Positions 12,222 to 32,316 of a stretch of DNA of 64,000 bases are shown here, piece by piece. Each line of letters opens with the position of its first letter. The stretch's first letter is position 1. Source of the stretch: Omphiscola glabra. Its lineage: Eukaryota; Mollusca; Gastropoda; Lymnaeidae. The DNA is taken from assembly GCA_964017045.1 (NCBI GenBank), contig OZ024806.1:23890003-23954002 (forward strand). The letters run 5' to 3'. A program made the translations under genes and the position numbers. A model generated the notes under the pieces. The model searched no databases. It had not been told where the DNA came from and saw nothing but the letters and a program-made list of their open reading frames with translations.

Positions 12222-12545
12222 TGCCATTAGGTGGTGTATGATGGATGCCGTTAAGTGGTGTATGTACTATGACTATGCCATTAGGTGGTGTATGTACTAT
12301 GACTATGCCATTAGGTGGTGTATGTACTATGACTATGCCATAAATGGTTTATTTACTATGACTATGCCATTAGGTGGTGTATGTACTATGACTATGCCAT
12401 TAGGTGGTGTATGTACTATGACTATGCCATAAATGGTTTATTTACTATGACTATGCCATTAGTTGGTGTATGTTGGATGCCGTTAGGCGGTGTATGTTGG
12501 ATGCCAAGGGTGGTGTATGTACTATGACTTTGTCATTACGTGGTA
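12222..12545. repeat. Minisatellite, 30-bp unit, ~10 copies
   Basis: Unit holds GGTGTATGTACTATGACTAT and GCCATTA; one in three or four units is a variant with AAATGGTTTATTTACTATG. Confidence 0.93.
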
Positions 12546-13053
12546 TATGTCGGCAAAGCGGGTTTTGTTGCTATTGACCACTTTTACTCAGTAAAGCATC
12601 TTCAACATCGTGATGTAATTGTACTGAAATTGCACCAAATTTTTGCAAACCCCAAATAACCGCATTGTACAAATTAATTTAAAAAAATATTGTCCAAGGG
12701 TATTTGTATTCATTTATAACTACAAATAGCCCGCCATCTACAAAAGTTACCTGACAAAAGACGTGTTCAAGTAATGGACTTTATCAGAATCCCAAATGGT
12801 GCTAACTTCTGGTAATTTTATTTTGCGCGTCTATTGACCACAGGGTTATAGCACACACATTATATACTTTGGTAATTATTGTTTGTACCGATTTAACGCA
12901 ACTGTCAATGACAGTACTGTGTATGCTAAACTCATGTTGTTCGTCCATGGTCTAAGACACCGGGCAGGGGACGTTAACCTGGACAATTTAACTAGGGCTG
13001 TCAGCCAAAAAGCTTAGAAATATGTTCTAGCTTTCCATGCAATTGTTCTAGAG
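12546..13053. other. Unique stretch with one dispersed repeat copy
   Basis: AT-rich. The dispersed repeat at 12724-12890 is listed separately; nothing else recognised. Confidence 0.5.
12724..12890 (+). repeat. Dispersed repeat, copy A
   Basis: Aligns with 63115-63300: shared AGCCCGCCA, TGACAAAA, TTTTGCGCGTCTATTGA and a following ACACAT segment, roughly two-thirds identical by eye. Family unknown. Confidence 0.6.
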
Positions 13054-13211
13054 CAGTGGTTCTCAACCTTCCCAATGCCGCGACCCTTTCATGCAGGTCC
13101 TCGTGTTCTGGCGACCCCTAACAACAAACTTATTTTCGTTGCTATTTCATAACTGAACAGTATATGTGTGTTTCCGATGGTCTTAGGCGACTCACAGGTT
13201 GAGAACTGCTG
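13054..13211 (+). mobile_element. SPIN-like hAT (Buster-type) MITE with perfect 8-bp target duplication
   Basis: Begins CAGTGGTTCTCAACCTTCCC and ends GGTTGAGAACTGCTG; flanked by TTCTAGAG on both sides (13046-13053, 13212-13219). Internal ATTTTCGTTGCTATTTCATA and GGTCTTAGGCGAC match the SPIN non-autonomous consensus as I remember it. Target has the central TA of Buster-type hATs. Confidence 0.85.
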
Positions 13212-13219
13212 TTCTAGAG

Positions 13220-13526
13220 ACTCATTAGAGCAAAAACTTTGATTGGGTTATTACGTGAATAGAAAGTTCATTGACCAGAACCACCCCCAACCCCCTCCCG
13301 CCCCCCCCCCCCAACATCTCCCCACTCACTCCTATAAACAATATTTTAAAAAACACAAGAACAACCACATACCAGTTGTAAACCAATTCCAGGGTTGAGC
13401 CATACATTAGAATGTTAGACGTTTGAAGAATGTTTCATTGCCTATAAGGCTGACGGCCCTGGCCCTGCTATACTCGTTATCCTCACAAAAATATGATACG
13501 TTATAAAATTTTGATGACAACGGTTT

Positions 13527-13564
<38 letters not shown>

Positions 13565-13800
13565 GAGAGAGAGAGTGTTGGGTGCCGTAAGACTATCAAT
13601 CATTTCATAATCGTCCTTTGATGAGCTGTGAAGAAAGGTAGGTAACGGAGTAAGGGTGCTGGATGAACGCAGGGGTGTTTGGGGTGTCGGAGAAGACGAG
13701 TGGGGGAGTTAGGAAATCTTTGAATGAGGAGCTGAATGTACTGGATTGGCGTGGATGTGTGATTTCTCATTTGGAGGATGTATGGGAGGGGAGGGAGGGA
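13220..13800. other. Unique stretch with microsatellites
   Basis: C run near 13303-13311, (GT)n at 13529-13558, (GA)n at 13561-13575. No gene seen. Confidence 0.55.
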
Positions 13801-15077
<1,277 letters not shown>

Positions 15078-15097
15078 TTTCAATTTTTTTTCCTTAA

Positions 15098-15481
15098 TCT
15101 TTCTATTCTGACTCTCTCTCTCACCCTCTCTATATTTTCTATTTATATTTTCTCTCTGTATTTCTCTCTATGTCTCTCTCTTCTGACTCTCTTTCTCTTC
15201 GTACGCTCTCTCTCTCATTTACCATCTCTTCGTCTCTCTTTCTCTCTCTCATAATACCACTTCTATGTTTCTCTATCTTTACCTCTCCCCTCTCTCTCAC
15301 CCGCTCTCCATTTCCATCCACTCTCTTAACCTCTTATATTTAGCCCTCTCTCCATCTCTCCCTTCGTTAATCTCTCTCTCTCTCTCTAACTCTCTATCTT
15401 TACCTCTCTCTCACCCGCTCTCCATTTCCATCCACTCTCTTAACCTCTTATATTTAGTCCTCTCTCCATCTCTCCCTTCGC

Positions 15482-15516
<35 letters not shown>

Positions 15517-15615
15517 CCTCTCTCTAACTCTCTCTCCCCATCTCTCTCTCCCCATCTGACTTCCCTGCCTGTCTATCTCCTGTTCTCTCTTTCTCTGTCT
15601 CTCCGTTATCTTTTT
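15098..15615. repeat. (CT)n-rich tract with an internal ~120-bp duplication
   Basis: Polypyrimidine sequence. The segment starting TCTATCTTTACCTCTC at 15272 recurs near 15393 with the same CACCCGCTCTCCATTTCCAT text. Confidence 0.85.
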
Positions 15616-15811
15616 CATTTTCCAACCTTTTAAAAATGATTTCTTTTTTTTCTGTCTACCCTTGTATCTCGTACTTACCTTTTCTCATCAAACTCTTTCT
15701 GAAATTCTCTCTAAACTCATTTTTTTTTATTACTTTGCTTGCACAGTTTCCATCTTTGTCTCCATTGTTTTAAACTCCACAGTTATAAAATTATATCTGC
15801 TCTAACTCTTT

Positions 15812-16397
15812 GGATCTAGTCTATCTTGCACTCTGAATCTTGTCTGTCTTGCACTCTGAATATAGTCTGTCTTACCTTCTGAATCTAGTCTGTTTGCACT
15901 CTGAATCTAGTCTGTCTTGCACTCTGAATCTAGTCTGTCTTGCACTCTGAATATAGTCTGTCTTGCACTCTGATCTGTCTTGCACTCTGAATCTAGTCTG
16001 TCTTGCACTCTGATCTGTCTTGCACTCTGAATATAGTCTGTCTTGCACTCTGAATCTAGTCTGTCTTGCACTCTGATCTGTCTTGCACTCTGAATCTAAT
16101 CTGTCTTGCACTCTGAATCTAGCCTGTCTTGCACTCTGAATCTAGCCTGTCTTGCACTCTGAATCTAGTCTGTCTTGCACTCTGAATCTAGCCTGTCTTG
16201 CACTCTGAATCTAGTCTGTCTTGCACTCTGAATCTAGCCTGTCTTGCACTCTGAATCTAGCCTGTCTTGCACTCTGAATCTAGCCTGTCTTGCACTCTGA
16301 ATCTAGCCTGTCTTGCACTCTGAATCTAGCCTGTCTTGCACTCTGAATCTAGCCTGCCTTGCACTCCGAATCTAGCCTGTCTTGCACTCTGAATTTC
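15812..16397. repeat. Minisatellite, 23-bp unit, ~25 copies
   Basis: Unit TCTTGCACTCTGAATCTAG plus TCTG or CCTG. Some copies lack AATCTAGT, giving a short 15-bp form. Confidence 0.95.
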
Positions 16398-17445
16398 TGA
16401 GACTAATCCTATAAACACAACAAGGCTCCAGTGAGGGGGGGGGGTGCGGGGAGGGCGGTAGTGGAAACACTTTCCCCCCCCTGTTTATAGAGGTGGCGGG
16501 ATTTTCGTCCAACTGTAGAGGTGTCTATTCTTGGAGAGGGGGGCGACCGCAAAGCATCGCCGGCCCGCCACGGGCGCAACCAGCCCTAGCTACACCCCTG
16601 GTCTACTGTGTATTCTAGTCTGTAGATCTTGCCCATGGCAACCATCTGTGTCTATTCATTCTATCAAATAAACGTCTCTTTTATTTCTCCACATTCTGCC
16701 TGCACGACAAATATCCTATCCACTTTTATTTTGTCCGCCTGAAGTTCTCAGCCCCTTTTCACAACATTGTTAACAGGAAAAACAAACATGGCCACAGCAT
16801 GAGAGTCGCGCCCCCTGGTGGCAGAGACAGACCGCAGCGCCGTCTAGCGGGTGCACGCGCCTGAGTTATCCCCCGCTTGGATGTTTTTGTTTGCTTTGTC
16901 ATTTTCCCAGACCGGATCGTTTTTCAATATGGCGCTCGTCGAGCATTCCATCGTGAGCAGACGACTCTATGCTAAATCTCGCCGTTTCTCGGAGATTATT
17001 ATTTTTTTTTTTACTTCTCTTGTTGACTTGATAAAGATGTCTTTTATGCTTCTCTTGTATGTCAATTTTTGTGAACATGCAATATTTAAGTATCTTTTGT
17101 TTAGACAGACGAGATTTTTGTGAACATGCAATATTTAAGTATATTTTGTTTAGACAGACGAGATTTTTGTGATTGTCAAGGTCAAGGGTCGCTGTCGGTT
17201 ATTTTATGACGGTTCGTACACCCCCACTTACCCACACACAGACTCATAAACACATTATCTCTATGCGTGCACGTGTAGGTGACTGTTTCTCTATCTGTGT
17301 ACGAGTATACACATGCACGCATACAGATCTACATACACACAGACACATAATTGCAGTTACACGTAGACAAACAACGATACATACATACATATTGACACAC
17401 GCATACAAACACACATGAATACACTCATCAATGCATACAGACAGG
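16398..17445. other. Unique stretch with small repeats
   Basis: Holds a G run near 16436-16443, a tandem 50-bp duplication (TTTGTGAACATGCAATATTT at 17068 and 17118), and CA-rich sequence at about 17213-17440. No exon of the GATA gene could be recognised. Confidence 0.5.
16500..16600 (-). mobile_element. hAT-like element fragment
   Basis: On the minus strand it starts CAGGGGTGTAGCTAGGGC (16583-16600) and continues GC-rich with GGTTGCGCCCGTGGCGGG. The other terminus was not found. Confidence 0.4.
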
Positions 17446-17631
17446 CAGGGCCGGCCTTAGGCCACTGCAACCTATGCGGCCGCATTGGGCCCCGCACTTT
17501 CATAGGCTCCGCCCCGAATTTATTTTATAATACAAAATCTTAATTTTCACTTATTATCCTTATTCCTACCCTGACTGGGCCCCGCGCAATCCGTTTCGCA
17601 TAGGGCCCCGCAATTGTTAGGGTCGGCCCTG
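17446..17631 (+). mobile_element. hAT-type MITE, CAGGGCCGGCC family, copy 1
   Basis: Begins CAGGGCCGGCCTTAGG and ends GGGTCGGCCCTG; perfect 8-bp duplication CAGACAGG on both sides (17438-17445, 17632-17639). 186 bp, non-coding. Copy 2 is at 29362. Confidence 0.9.
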
Positions 17632-17816
17632 CAGACAGGCACACCCACACACAGACATTAACACTTCAACAGACACAAAACACACATTTCAAGTGACTGA
17701 GTTGTGTAGAATACAAGTAACAAGCAAAAGAATGTAGAAAGCCCCAGCCATGGTTCAGGCCCTGGACGCAACAAACTCTAGCTAATCCACTACGTTACCG
17801 TCAAGCCGCGACGCTT

Positions 17817-18514
17817 GCTTGAGTCATGACAGCACTTGAGTCATGACAGCACTTGAGTCATGACAGCACTTGAGTCATGACAGCACTTGAGTCATGACAG
17901 CACTTGAGTCATGACAGCACTTGAGTCATGACAGCAATTGAGTCATGACAGCACTTGAGTCATGTCAGCACTTGAGTCATGACAGCACTTGAGTCATGTC
18001 AGCAATTGAGTCATGACAGCACTTGAGTCATGACCGCACTTGAGTCATGACAGCACTTGAGTCATGACAGCACTTGAGTCATGACAGCACTTGAGTCATG
18101 ACCGCACTTGAGTCATGACCGCACTTGAGTCATGACAGCACTTGAGTCATGACCGCACTTGAGTCATGACAGCACTTGAGTCATGACAGCACTTGAGTCA
18201 TGACCGCACTTGAGTCATGACCGCACTTGAGTCATGACAGCACTTGAATCATGACAGCACTTGAGTCATGACAGCACTTGAGTCATGACAGCACTTGAGT
18301 CATGACAGCACTTGAGTCATGACAGCACTTGAGTCATGGTGCCACTTGAGTCATGACAGCACTTGAGTCATGACAGCACTTGAGTCATGACAGCACTTGA
18401 GTCATGACCGCACTTGAGTCATGACAGCACTTGAGTCATGGCAGCACTTGAGTCATGACAGCACTTGAGTCATGTCAGCACTTGAGTCATGACAGCACTT
18501 GAGTCATGACAGCA
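17817..18514. repeat. Minisatellite, 17-bp unit, 41 copies, each with an AP-1-type site
   Basis: Unit CTTGAGTCATGACAGCA; occurrences from 17821 to 18501 stay exactly in 17-bp register. TGAGTCA, the classic AP-1/bZIP site, is intact in all but one copy (TGAATCA near 18246). Variants are mostly CAGCA/CCGCA. Confidence 0.97.
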
Positions 18515-20029
18515 GGCATTCAGTTGAGCAGGTCACTTAAATATTTTTTTAAACAATTTGTTTAAAAATAGCAAGCTGTATTTCATATTAAAACGAGCTA
18601 CACACATTGTGCACACATTGTGACAGTCAACTGATTTTGTGATCAAATTTCTTATTTACTAAGTTGCCAGCTTTAGGGAATTTTAGGACACAGCCTTTCA
18701 TGTAGAGACCTGTATCGCATGGTATGCTGCTGCTTCGTGAAGGGACCTGTATGTGATGTGCTGCCACACACATTCCTCTTCGTCCATCTCCGGCCGTCAC
18801 ACCCCCGTGCCCCCACGGCGCCCTGACCTCCCACCGGCATCGACCACTCCACGCCCTCCCACTCTGCGCCTTTCTAAAAGAACCTGACAGTGGCTAACAA
18901 GGTGTAATAACCAAAGTGGGGGCGGGGGGAGGAGAGGGGCGAGCACCCCATCACAGACCAGTGGGGGTTGGTCCGTGACGCTAACGAAACCCACATCTCT
19001 CGACTCCTCGCTAACGAGATGTTCCCCTCGCACGAGCCTCGGTTCGTGGTCGTATGTTAACGACGACCGTTAAACAATTAATGCCCTAATCAAAGCCCGG
19101 GCGCCATCTCTTGGGGGCGCCGAGGACGGGAGGGAGGGGATTTAGTGCCCCGGATCACCTGTTGTAATTGTTTCACAGAAGGGATGATACCCTGCCAAGG
19201 TTACCAATGTCAAAGGGTTTATTTTTGGTGCAATGCTTTTATGACGTTGTTAATAATTGTATAGTCCAATTATGAAGAGGGGTCAGAGTTTGGTACTTGT
19301 GCAAGGAGAGGAGAAGAAGAAAGTTAGAATAGTTTTTTTTTTTTTTAAATAAAATCTATTCTAACTTTTTTTTAAAATAAAAAAAAGGAAAAGACAGAAA
19401 CAAAATAGGACGAAAGTAGAAAAGTATAATCGAACGAGAGATAGGAAAACGCAATAAGAGAAATCCCAAAGAAATGATAAGGAAATGGCTTACGAATTAA
19501 GGTATGATGAGATAAGAAATGTTGCTATTAACTTAAAAAGTTGAATAATTACGGATTCGTGTGTGTGTCTGCCTTGACACTCAAATCGTGTTTGTGTTAG
19601 GTGGTGGCCGGAAGGGTGAGGCATCCATTTGCCCTCGCGTTGGCCTTGGGTGATGGTATATTTCAGTACACAACATTATTCAAATACATTGTTGTAGTTT
19701 TGTTCTGTACTCTCACTCTCCTACCCACCCACCCCCACACCCACACACTTTTCCCTCTTTTTTTTTTTTCCTCAACAGCCACATTGCTTTTCCTTTAAAA
19801 GCTTGGGGGACATAGTTTCAAATACGTTAAAAAAAACTGAATATTTTGTTGACCTTGCTTAGGACAAGACAAATAAATATTCACTTGACCTTTTCATCTT
19901 CCCATCACGTACCAAAACTTGCCACATGGAATAAAGATGAAGGCTATCTATAGTCATACGGGTTTTCCCACTTTTTTTTTTCCTAGCAAGTGCAGTTTTG
20001 TTTAATGATGAATGGCATATTATATTTTA
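18515..20029. other. Unique stretch
   Basis: Includes a GC-richer part at about 18780-19180, an inverted repeat AAAGTTAGAATAG / CTATTCTAACTTT (19321-19333, 19356-19368) around a T run, and CA-rich sequence near 19725-19750. No gene supported; upstream GATA exons not recognised here. Confidence 0.5.
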
Positions 20030-20330
20030 ACACCACACCACACCACACCACATCATACCACACCACACCCCACCATACCACACCTTACCATACCACACCA
20101 CACCACACCATACCACACCACACCACATCATACCACACCATACCATACCATACCACATCACACCATACCACACCACACCACACCATACCACACCACACCA
20201 TACCACACCATACCACACCATACCACACCACACCACACCACACCCCACCATACCACACCACACCATACCACACCACACCATACCACACCACACCACACCA
20301 TACCACACCACACCACATCATACCACACCA
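20030..20330. repeat. Pentanucleotide satellite (ACCAC/ACCAT)n, second block
   Basis: Same unit as 7570-8410, with the same local variants (ACCCC, then ACATCATACC), so it is related in origin and not an independent simple repeat. Confidence 0.95.
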
Positions 20331-20924
20331 GTCACCCAGTTACTTCCGTAACAACTGTTGGATCTCATCAAGCCCTTAGTGAAATGCCACCAATTCTTAC
20401 ACAGAACACAGGATATGAAGGAGCTTGATTTTCGGTTGTGATTTTAAGAACTCTCGGTTAAGAGGAGTTCATTTAGAAACGTTCAGAGTCTGGTTTAGTG
20501 CTGGAAAGGGAAACCCCGGAATAAAGATGCGCACCATTAAGGACGTGACGCGATCTTAAACCCGGCGAGATTACATTCGCGGTGGAAATCAATTCTGAAT
20601 AAAAATGCGCCCACTGAAATTCCATCAAAATCCAGTCCCCGGGGACAAGTAACTCAGATGTAACACTCCGCGGCCCATGGGAGTGGTTTCCCTTCCCCCT
20701 TTGCCAATCCTCGTCTTCAAACGATGAGTATATAATGGCCATCTCCCTCGGGGCGGCCTCGAGAAATGGATCACCCTTTCTTCAAGCCTGGGGCCCCCAA
20801 GATACGAGACTCGACATGCCCCCGACTCGTGGACCCTCGATGGTAATGCTATCCTAGTCCATATAACCGATACACCTGGAGTCGGGCTGAAACATTACAT
20901 CATTACGGCCTTTAATGTCCAGAG
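20331..20924. other. Unique GC-richer stretch upstream of the GATA exons
   Basis: No open frame of note. Balanced base composition and lack of repeats make it a candidate regulatory region, without direct evidence. Confidence 0.4.
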
Positions 20925-21115
20925 CAGTGGTTCTCAGCCTGTGGGTCGTGACCCTTTTTGGGGTGTCGAACGACCCATAACAGGGGTCGCCTCAGATCAT
21001 CGCAAAACACAATTTTATTAAGTAGCAACTTAATTATTTTGTGTGTGTTGGTGGTCACAACAACATGAGGAACTTTATTAAAGGGTCACGGCATTGGGAA
21101 GGTTGAGAATCATTG
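20925..21115 (-). mobile_element. SPIN-like hAT MITE, inverted copy
   Basis: Begins CAGTGGTTCTCAGCC, then GTGGGTCGTGACCC and GTCGAACGACCC; ends AAGGTTGAGAATCATTG. It is the reverse orientation of the 33936 copy. Flanks GTCCAGAG and GTTTAGAG agree at 6 of 8 positions, an eroded target duplication. Confidence 0.8.
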
Positions 21116-27877
<6,762 letters not shown>

Positions 27878-27981
27878 TGTTCCATGCAGTTACCAAACGC
27901 ACTACAGACAGCTTTTAAAATACAAGCACTTTGTAAAACCCAGTTGTCACATGCAGTTGGAAAAAAATAATTTTTGTTGAA

Positions 27982-27987
27982 AATAAA
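27982..27987 (+). promoter_or_regulatory. Poly(A) signal AATAAA, GATA4/5/6
   Basis: First canonical AATAAA, 105 nt past the stop codon. Confidence 0.6.
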
Positions 27988-28102
27988 GTATGTTTTCTGA
28001 GATGGACTTGAATCTAACAACACACATATTTTCTTTTTGACCAAACAGCACAGAGATTCAGTGGAAGTACTAAATTCCATTCCCTGATACGGCCAACTGT
28101 CA

Positions 28103-28108
28103 AATAAA
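28103..28108 (+). promoter_or_regulatory. Alternative poly(A) signal AATAAA
   Basis: Second AATAAA, 226 nt past the stop, in an A-rich context; either could be used. Confidence 0.4.
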
Positions 28109-29361
28109 AATACAGAGCTACTTGCTTCTGGATCTGAGTATAAAAAATACGAGTCATATAATCGTAGAACCGTGTGAATTTTGATTGGAAACTGTATTTA
28201 CTTTTTAAAACTATTTTTTTTTTCAAATTCCAAGCCGGCGCCCTACATATGTGGTTTACACATATATTAGGTATTGGTGGCGTTTTGGGAAACTCTCTTT
28301 AATAACTATGGCCATCAAATATTGGACCTAAACAAATCTCCTCCTAGACCTGCTGTTGTACTGTTACGTTCGAGTGAATACGTCAACTCAATGTTGTTGC
28401 ACTGTCGTTACAGAAGTGAGTTACATGGTGTTTGAGATCGTTCAAATGAGGTCGTGGTAGAGACATTCAGCAAGTGCGGGACACGATAATGGTACACACA
28501 CTTTAAGCGCAAACACTGTTCAATTTCCTGGGGAGGGAAAAAAAGACATAAAGAATCTTGATCTTGACTTTGAGAGAAGAGTGCAGCAGAAGACACATGA
28601 ACAAAGCAATCTGATTGGTTAAGGGGGTTCAAAAAAATGAATTAGAAATTCAACATGGCGCCTATGGTGAATCAGCCTTCACACGAGAGCCACCATCTCT
28701 GAGTTGATACGTCTTGGAAGATGGTAACCTGCCGAAAACAAGAATAAAACTGGGTTATATTCAAGGCACTTGGAACAATAGTTGTGGAACCACTCCGATT
28801 GCACGTTTCGTAGATTCGTGAGAAAATAAAGGAGGAAGAGTTTTCTTTCTCAACGCGAGCGTGCCAACCAAATGGGTGCAATGATTGAGCTTTAACGAGA
28901 GGGAAAATAAGACGAATCCAAAGGGATGACTATATCAATAACCAATTCACTACTCACTTAGTGGAGTCTGGTGAATATAGATCAGTAGTCGACCCTGTAA
29001 TCATGATTATGAAGACATTCTGAACTAGTCGTTATAATCGCCTTCTGGAGAAATAATGGATCACGTTATTTATGAACTCACACGACGCAGCGTGATTTGA
29101 TCTAATTTTATCGGGATACAACTCACATCACTCACGCTGAAAACTCAACAGACGATTTTAAATCTATAAATAGAAAGATGAGATTTATACCTCATCTATT
29201 GACTTCACGATTTACTTATGAGATTTACTATTTTAATTTGTTGTGTTCGAAGCATAGTTTTGGAACATTTCTGTTTTAGATAATGACATTTTAAATGTAT
29301 GTTTTCTTTTATAATTACGGCAAAAGGTTGTTTGTTTTGTACGTGAGTTCACGTATGTAAG

Positions 29362-29546
29362 CAGGGCCGGCCTTAGGCCACTGCAACATATGCGGCCGTG
29401 ATGGGCCCCACACTTTCATAGGCCCCGCCCCGAATTTACTTTCAATAAAATATCTTAATTTTCAGTTATTATCCTTATCCCTATCCAGAATGGGCCCCCG
29501 CGCAATCCGTTTTGCATAGGGCCCCGCACTGTTAAGGTCGGCCCTG
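29362..29546 (+). mobile_element. hAT-type MITE, CAGGGCCGGCC family, copy 2
   Basis: Starts CAGGGCCGGCCTTAGG, ends AAGGTCGGCCCTG, with perfect flanking TATGTAAG (29354-29361, 29547-29554). Very similar over its length to the 17446 copy. Confidence 0.9.
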
Positions 29547-29697
29547 TATGTAAGAGTACGACTTCGGTATTTTTTATGATTATTATGGTGGTTTCGGGGG
29601 CGGGTAATGTTTGTCTATTTACAATAAAAATTGTATTATACAACAAAAAGGATATTGAGTGAGATTATCGTTTAAAATGTTCTTAAGTGCATGCTTG

Positions 29698-29907
29698 GAG
29701 AGAGAGAGAGAGAGAGAGAAGGAGGGAGAGAAGGAGGGAGAGAAGGAGGGAGAGAAGGAGGGAGAGAGAGAGATTGAAAGAGAGAGAGGGGTAGAGATAA
29801 GGAGGAGGGAGAAAGAGAGAAGGAGGAAGAGGGACAGAGGTAGAGAGATATGCAAATATATAGAAAGAGAGATAGGTAGAGAGGGATATAGGGAGACAGA
29901 CATAGAG
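29698..29907. repeat. (GA)n-rich purine tract
   Basis: GAGAGAGA with GGAGGGAGAGAA repeats; no coding signal. Confidence 0.9.
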
Positions 29908-30507
29908 ATAGAAAGTAACTGAAATGTCAGGTGAGAGTGTGTGCGACTAAAAATCTATTATGAGTAAAGAGGTTGATAATTGAACTGACTATGCTGGTCA
30001 CGGCCACCATGTATGCACTAAAGCTGAAATGTCCTGTATGAACTAAGATCTATGCTTTAGATCAGGGCTGAGCCGGATGCTGTTTCTGACACTTAGTCCG
30101 AGAATTCTGAGACAATACCCGGCGGGTCCGAATCCGGGACCGGGTACAAAAGAAAAGAGTTTATCTTCTCATTTTCTATAATAATGTCCATCCAATGGGA
30201 AGAAGTGAAAAGTGCATGTATCGAATCACAGACGATGACGCAGGCATGACAACTGAAGGCTTCAAAAGTCTCAGAGTTTAATAAATGAATTCTAACCGAG
30301 CGGCTCTCAAGCATTTCCGTGCCGACTCCCCCTTTATAACATTGGCAATGTGTGGCGGCCCAAGACAAGATTTATGCCTTGAAATTGAGAAAGTGGGGTG
30401 GGGAGGAGAATTGATGTGTTTAGAAGATTAGAAATGTTGAAAGCGCGTTGAGATGTCTTATAAATTCATTGATAACAATGCTGAATGAATGAGTACTCTT
30501 ACATGTT
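29908..30507. other. Unique stretch
   Basis: No gene. A hAT-like end fragment is at 30298-30361. Confidence 0.45.
30298..30361 (+). mobile_element. hAT-like terminal fragment
   Basis: GAGCGGCTCTCAAGC, GTGCCGACTCCCCC and GTGTGGCGGCCC resemble the first 60 bp of SPIN-related hATs; no second terminus found. Confidence 0.4.
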
Positions 30508-30645
30508 TTAGTACATAATGTGTGAAGTGACGTTAATTTTTGTACATAGTGTGTGTAGTTACGTTAATTTGTGTACATAATGTGTGTAGTTACGTTAATT
30601 TGTGTACACAATGTGTGTAGTTACGTCCGTTTGTGTACACATGTG
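30508..30645. repeat. Minisatellite, 32-bp unit, ~4 copies
   Basis: GTGTACATAATGTGTGTAG and TTACGTTAATTT repeat. Confidence 0.9.
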
Positions 30646-30863
30646 CACACGTACAAAGTTTATCACGATTAAAAGATCCTAATTATTTTGAAGAAAGAAG
30701 TGTTATTTCCGTAACTATTCAAATTTTTTCTTTAAATTGGTGTTATGTTGTGTTTAAGGTAAACACGGTTATTGTTTTCACGTGAAACCAGGGAGAGTTT
30801 ATTTGTGTGTGTGTGTGTGATTTACTGCGTAAAAAAAGTGAAGAAAGGGCAGTTGCATAGGTC

Positions 30864-31094
30864 GTCATATGTCAACGTGACACTCAAATCAACACGGGCG
30901 ACTCAAAGGATGTACCAATACATTTCGATTTAAACAAACCGTCATATGTCAACATGACACTCAAATCAACACGGGCGACTCAAAGGATGTACCAATACAT
31001 TTTGATTTAAACAAACCGTCAAATGTCAACATGACACTCAAATCAACACGGGCGACTCAAAGGATGTACCAATACATTTTGATTTAAACAAAAC
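30864..31094. repeat. Tandem triplication, 77-bp unit
   Basis: Three copies beginning GTCATATGTCAACATGACAC at 30864, 30941 and near 31018; nearly identical, so recent. Confidence 0.95.
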
Positions 31095-31344
31095 AAATAG
31101 AACAAGTGACGCATTATTTGATCAATAAAAATATTTTTTTTTTTGAAAATTAAAAAGTGTTTAATTGCCTAAAAGGTGTTATATAGCTTTCAAAGGGCGT
31201 CCTATTGCCTATAAAGTGTCATATTTCCTAAACATGCTATGTACTCCCCCCCCCCATTCATACAGGGTACTAGCGAGTAGAAATGTCTCATTGGAGACTA
31301 TAGCAAGAAGGTCATTTTCCTGTGTACAATTAACACCTAGACCA

Positions 31345-31757
31345 TGAGATCAGAAGTCATTTGCTGAAGTAAGACCTTGCCCCTCATGAGACCAGAAGAC
31401 ATCTGCTGAAGTAAGACCTTGCCCCTCATGAGACCAGAAGTCATATGCTGAAGTAAGACCTTGCCCCTCATGAGACCAGAAGACATCTGCTGAAGTAAGA
31501 CCTTGCCCCTCATGAGACCAGAAGTCATATGCTGAAGTAAGACCTTGCCCCTCATGAGACCAGAAGTCATCTGCTGAAGTAATACCTTGCCCCTCATGAC
31601 ATCAGAAGTCATCTGCTGAAGTAAGACTTGACCCTCATGACATCAGAAGTCATCGACTGAAGTAAGACCTTGACCCTCATGACATCAGAAGTCATCTGCT
31701 GAAGTAAGACCTTGACCCTCATGAGATCAGAAGTCATCTGTAGAAGTAAGACCATTA
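31345..31757. repeat. Minisatellite, 42-bp unit, ~10 copies
   Basis: CAGAAGTCATCTGCTGAAG, TAAGACCTTGCCCCTCATGA. The first copies alternate GTCATATGC and GACATCTGC, a dimer pattern. 42 bp keeps a minus-strand frame open. Confidence 0.95.
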
Positions 31758-31880
31758 CTCAAGAAGTCTAGTATTTGTGTGTGTATGTGTGACCTTCACA
31801 CGATAAGCAAATAGTTGTGTGTACAAAAAATACCTTTAGTCATTTAACAAAGGAGACAAGTAGTTGTGTGTACCTAGACC

Positions 31881-31935
31881 TGGGGTGGGATACCGCGCTA
31901 TATAAGACAACTAATAATAATAATAATAATAATAC
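31881..31935 (+). mobile_element. Probable SINE 3'-tail with (AAT)n
   Basis: CTGGGGTGGGATACCGCGCT then ATATAAGAC and a (TAA)n run; the GCGCTATATAA-plus-trinucleotide tail is typical of tRNA-derived SINE ends. Related block at 2680-2790. Confidence 0.45.
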
Positions 31936-32252
31936 AAGTTAGACCTTGATCCAAATAGACAAGTAGCTATGTGCATGTACAAGTAATAACTTTAGACCTT
32001 AATGCAAGAATACCACTAGTCATGTGTACAAGTAAGACATGTCATCAAGTATGTACAATTAAGACCAGTAGACAGGTGTACAAGTTGTACCCCTCGTTGT
32101 GTGTACAAGATGGTGTCAGTCATAAAGAAATCCGCAAAAAGGCTAAAACAAGCTCGGATAGAAAATCTGAGCTAAACCTCAGTAAACTATACAGGATGAT
32201 GATGACAGGATAATGATGATAATGACAGGAAGATGATGACAGGATTATGACA

Positions 32253-32316
32253 GGGTCACCACAACATGAGGAACTGCATTAAAGGGTCACGACATTATGA
32301 AGGTCGAGAACCACTG
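32253..32316. mobile_element. SPIN-like hAT fragment (one terminus)
   Basis: GGTCACCACAACATGAGGAA, AAAGGGTCACGACATTATGA and terminal GGTCGAGAACCACTG match one end of the SPIN-like copies; the other end is missing. Confidence 0.7.

Larger units (their letters stand above)
27878..29361 (+). other. GATA4/5/6 3' UTR and downstream flank
   Basis: Starts after the TAA. AATAAA signals occur at 27982 and 28103, so the 3' UTR may be only 130-250 nt. The remaining sequence to 29361 is AT-rich and unique, with no convincing gene, array or mobile element. Confidence 0.6.

Noticed and set aside
30105..30150. tRNA T-arm-like GGGTCCGAATCCGGG
   Set aside because: No matching acceptor, D or anticodon arms could be folded around it.
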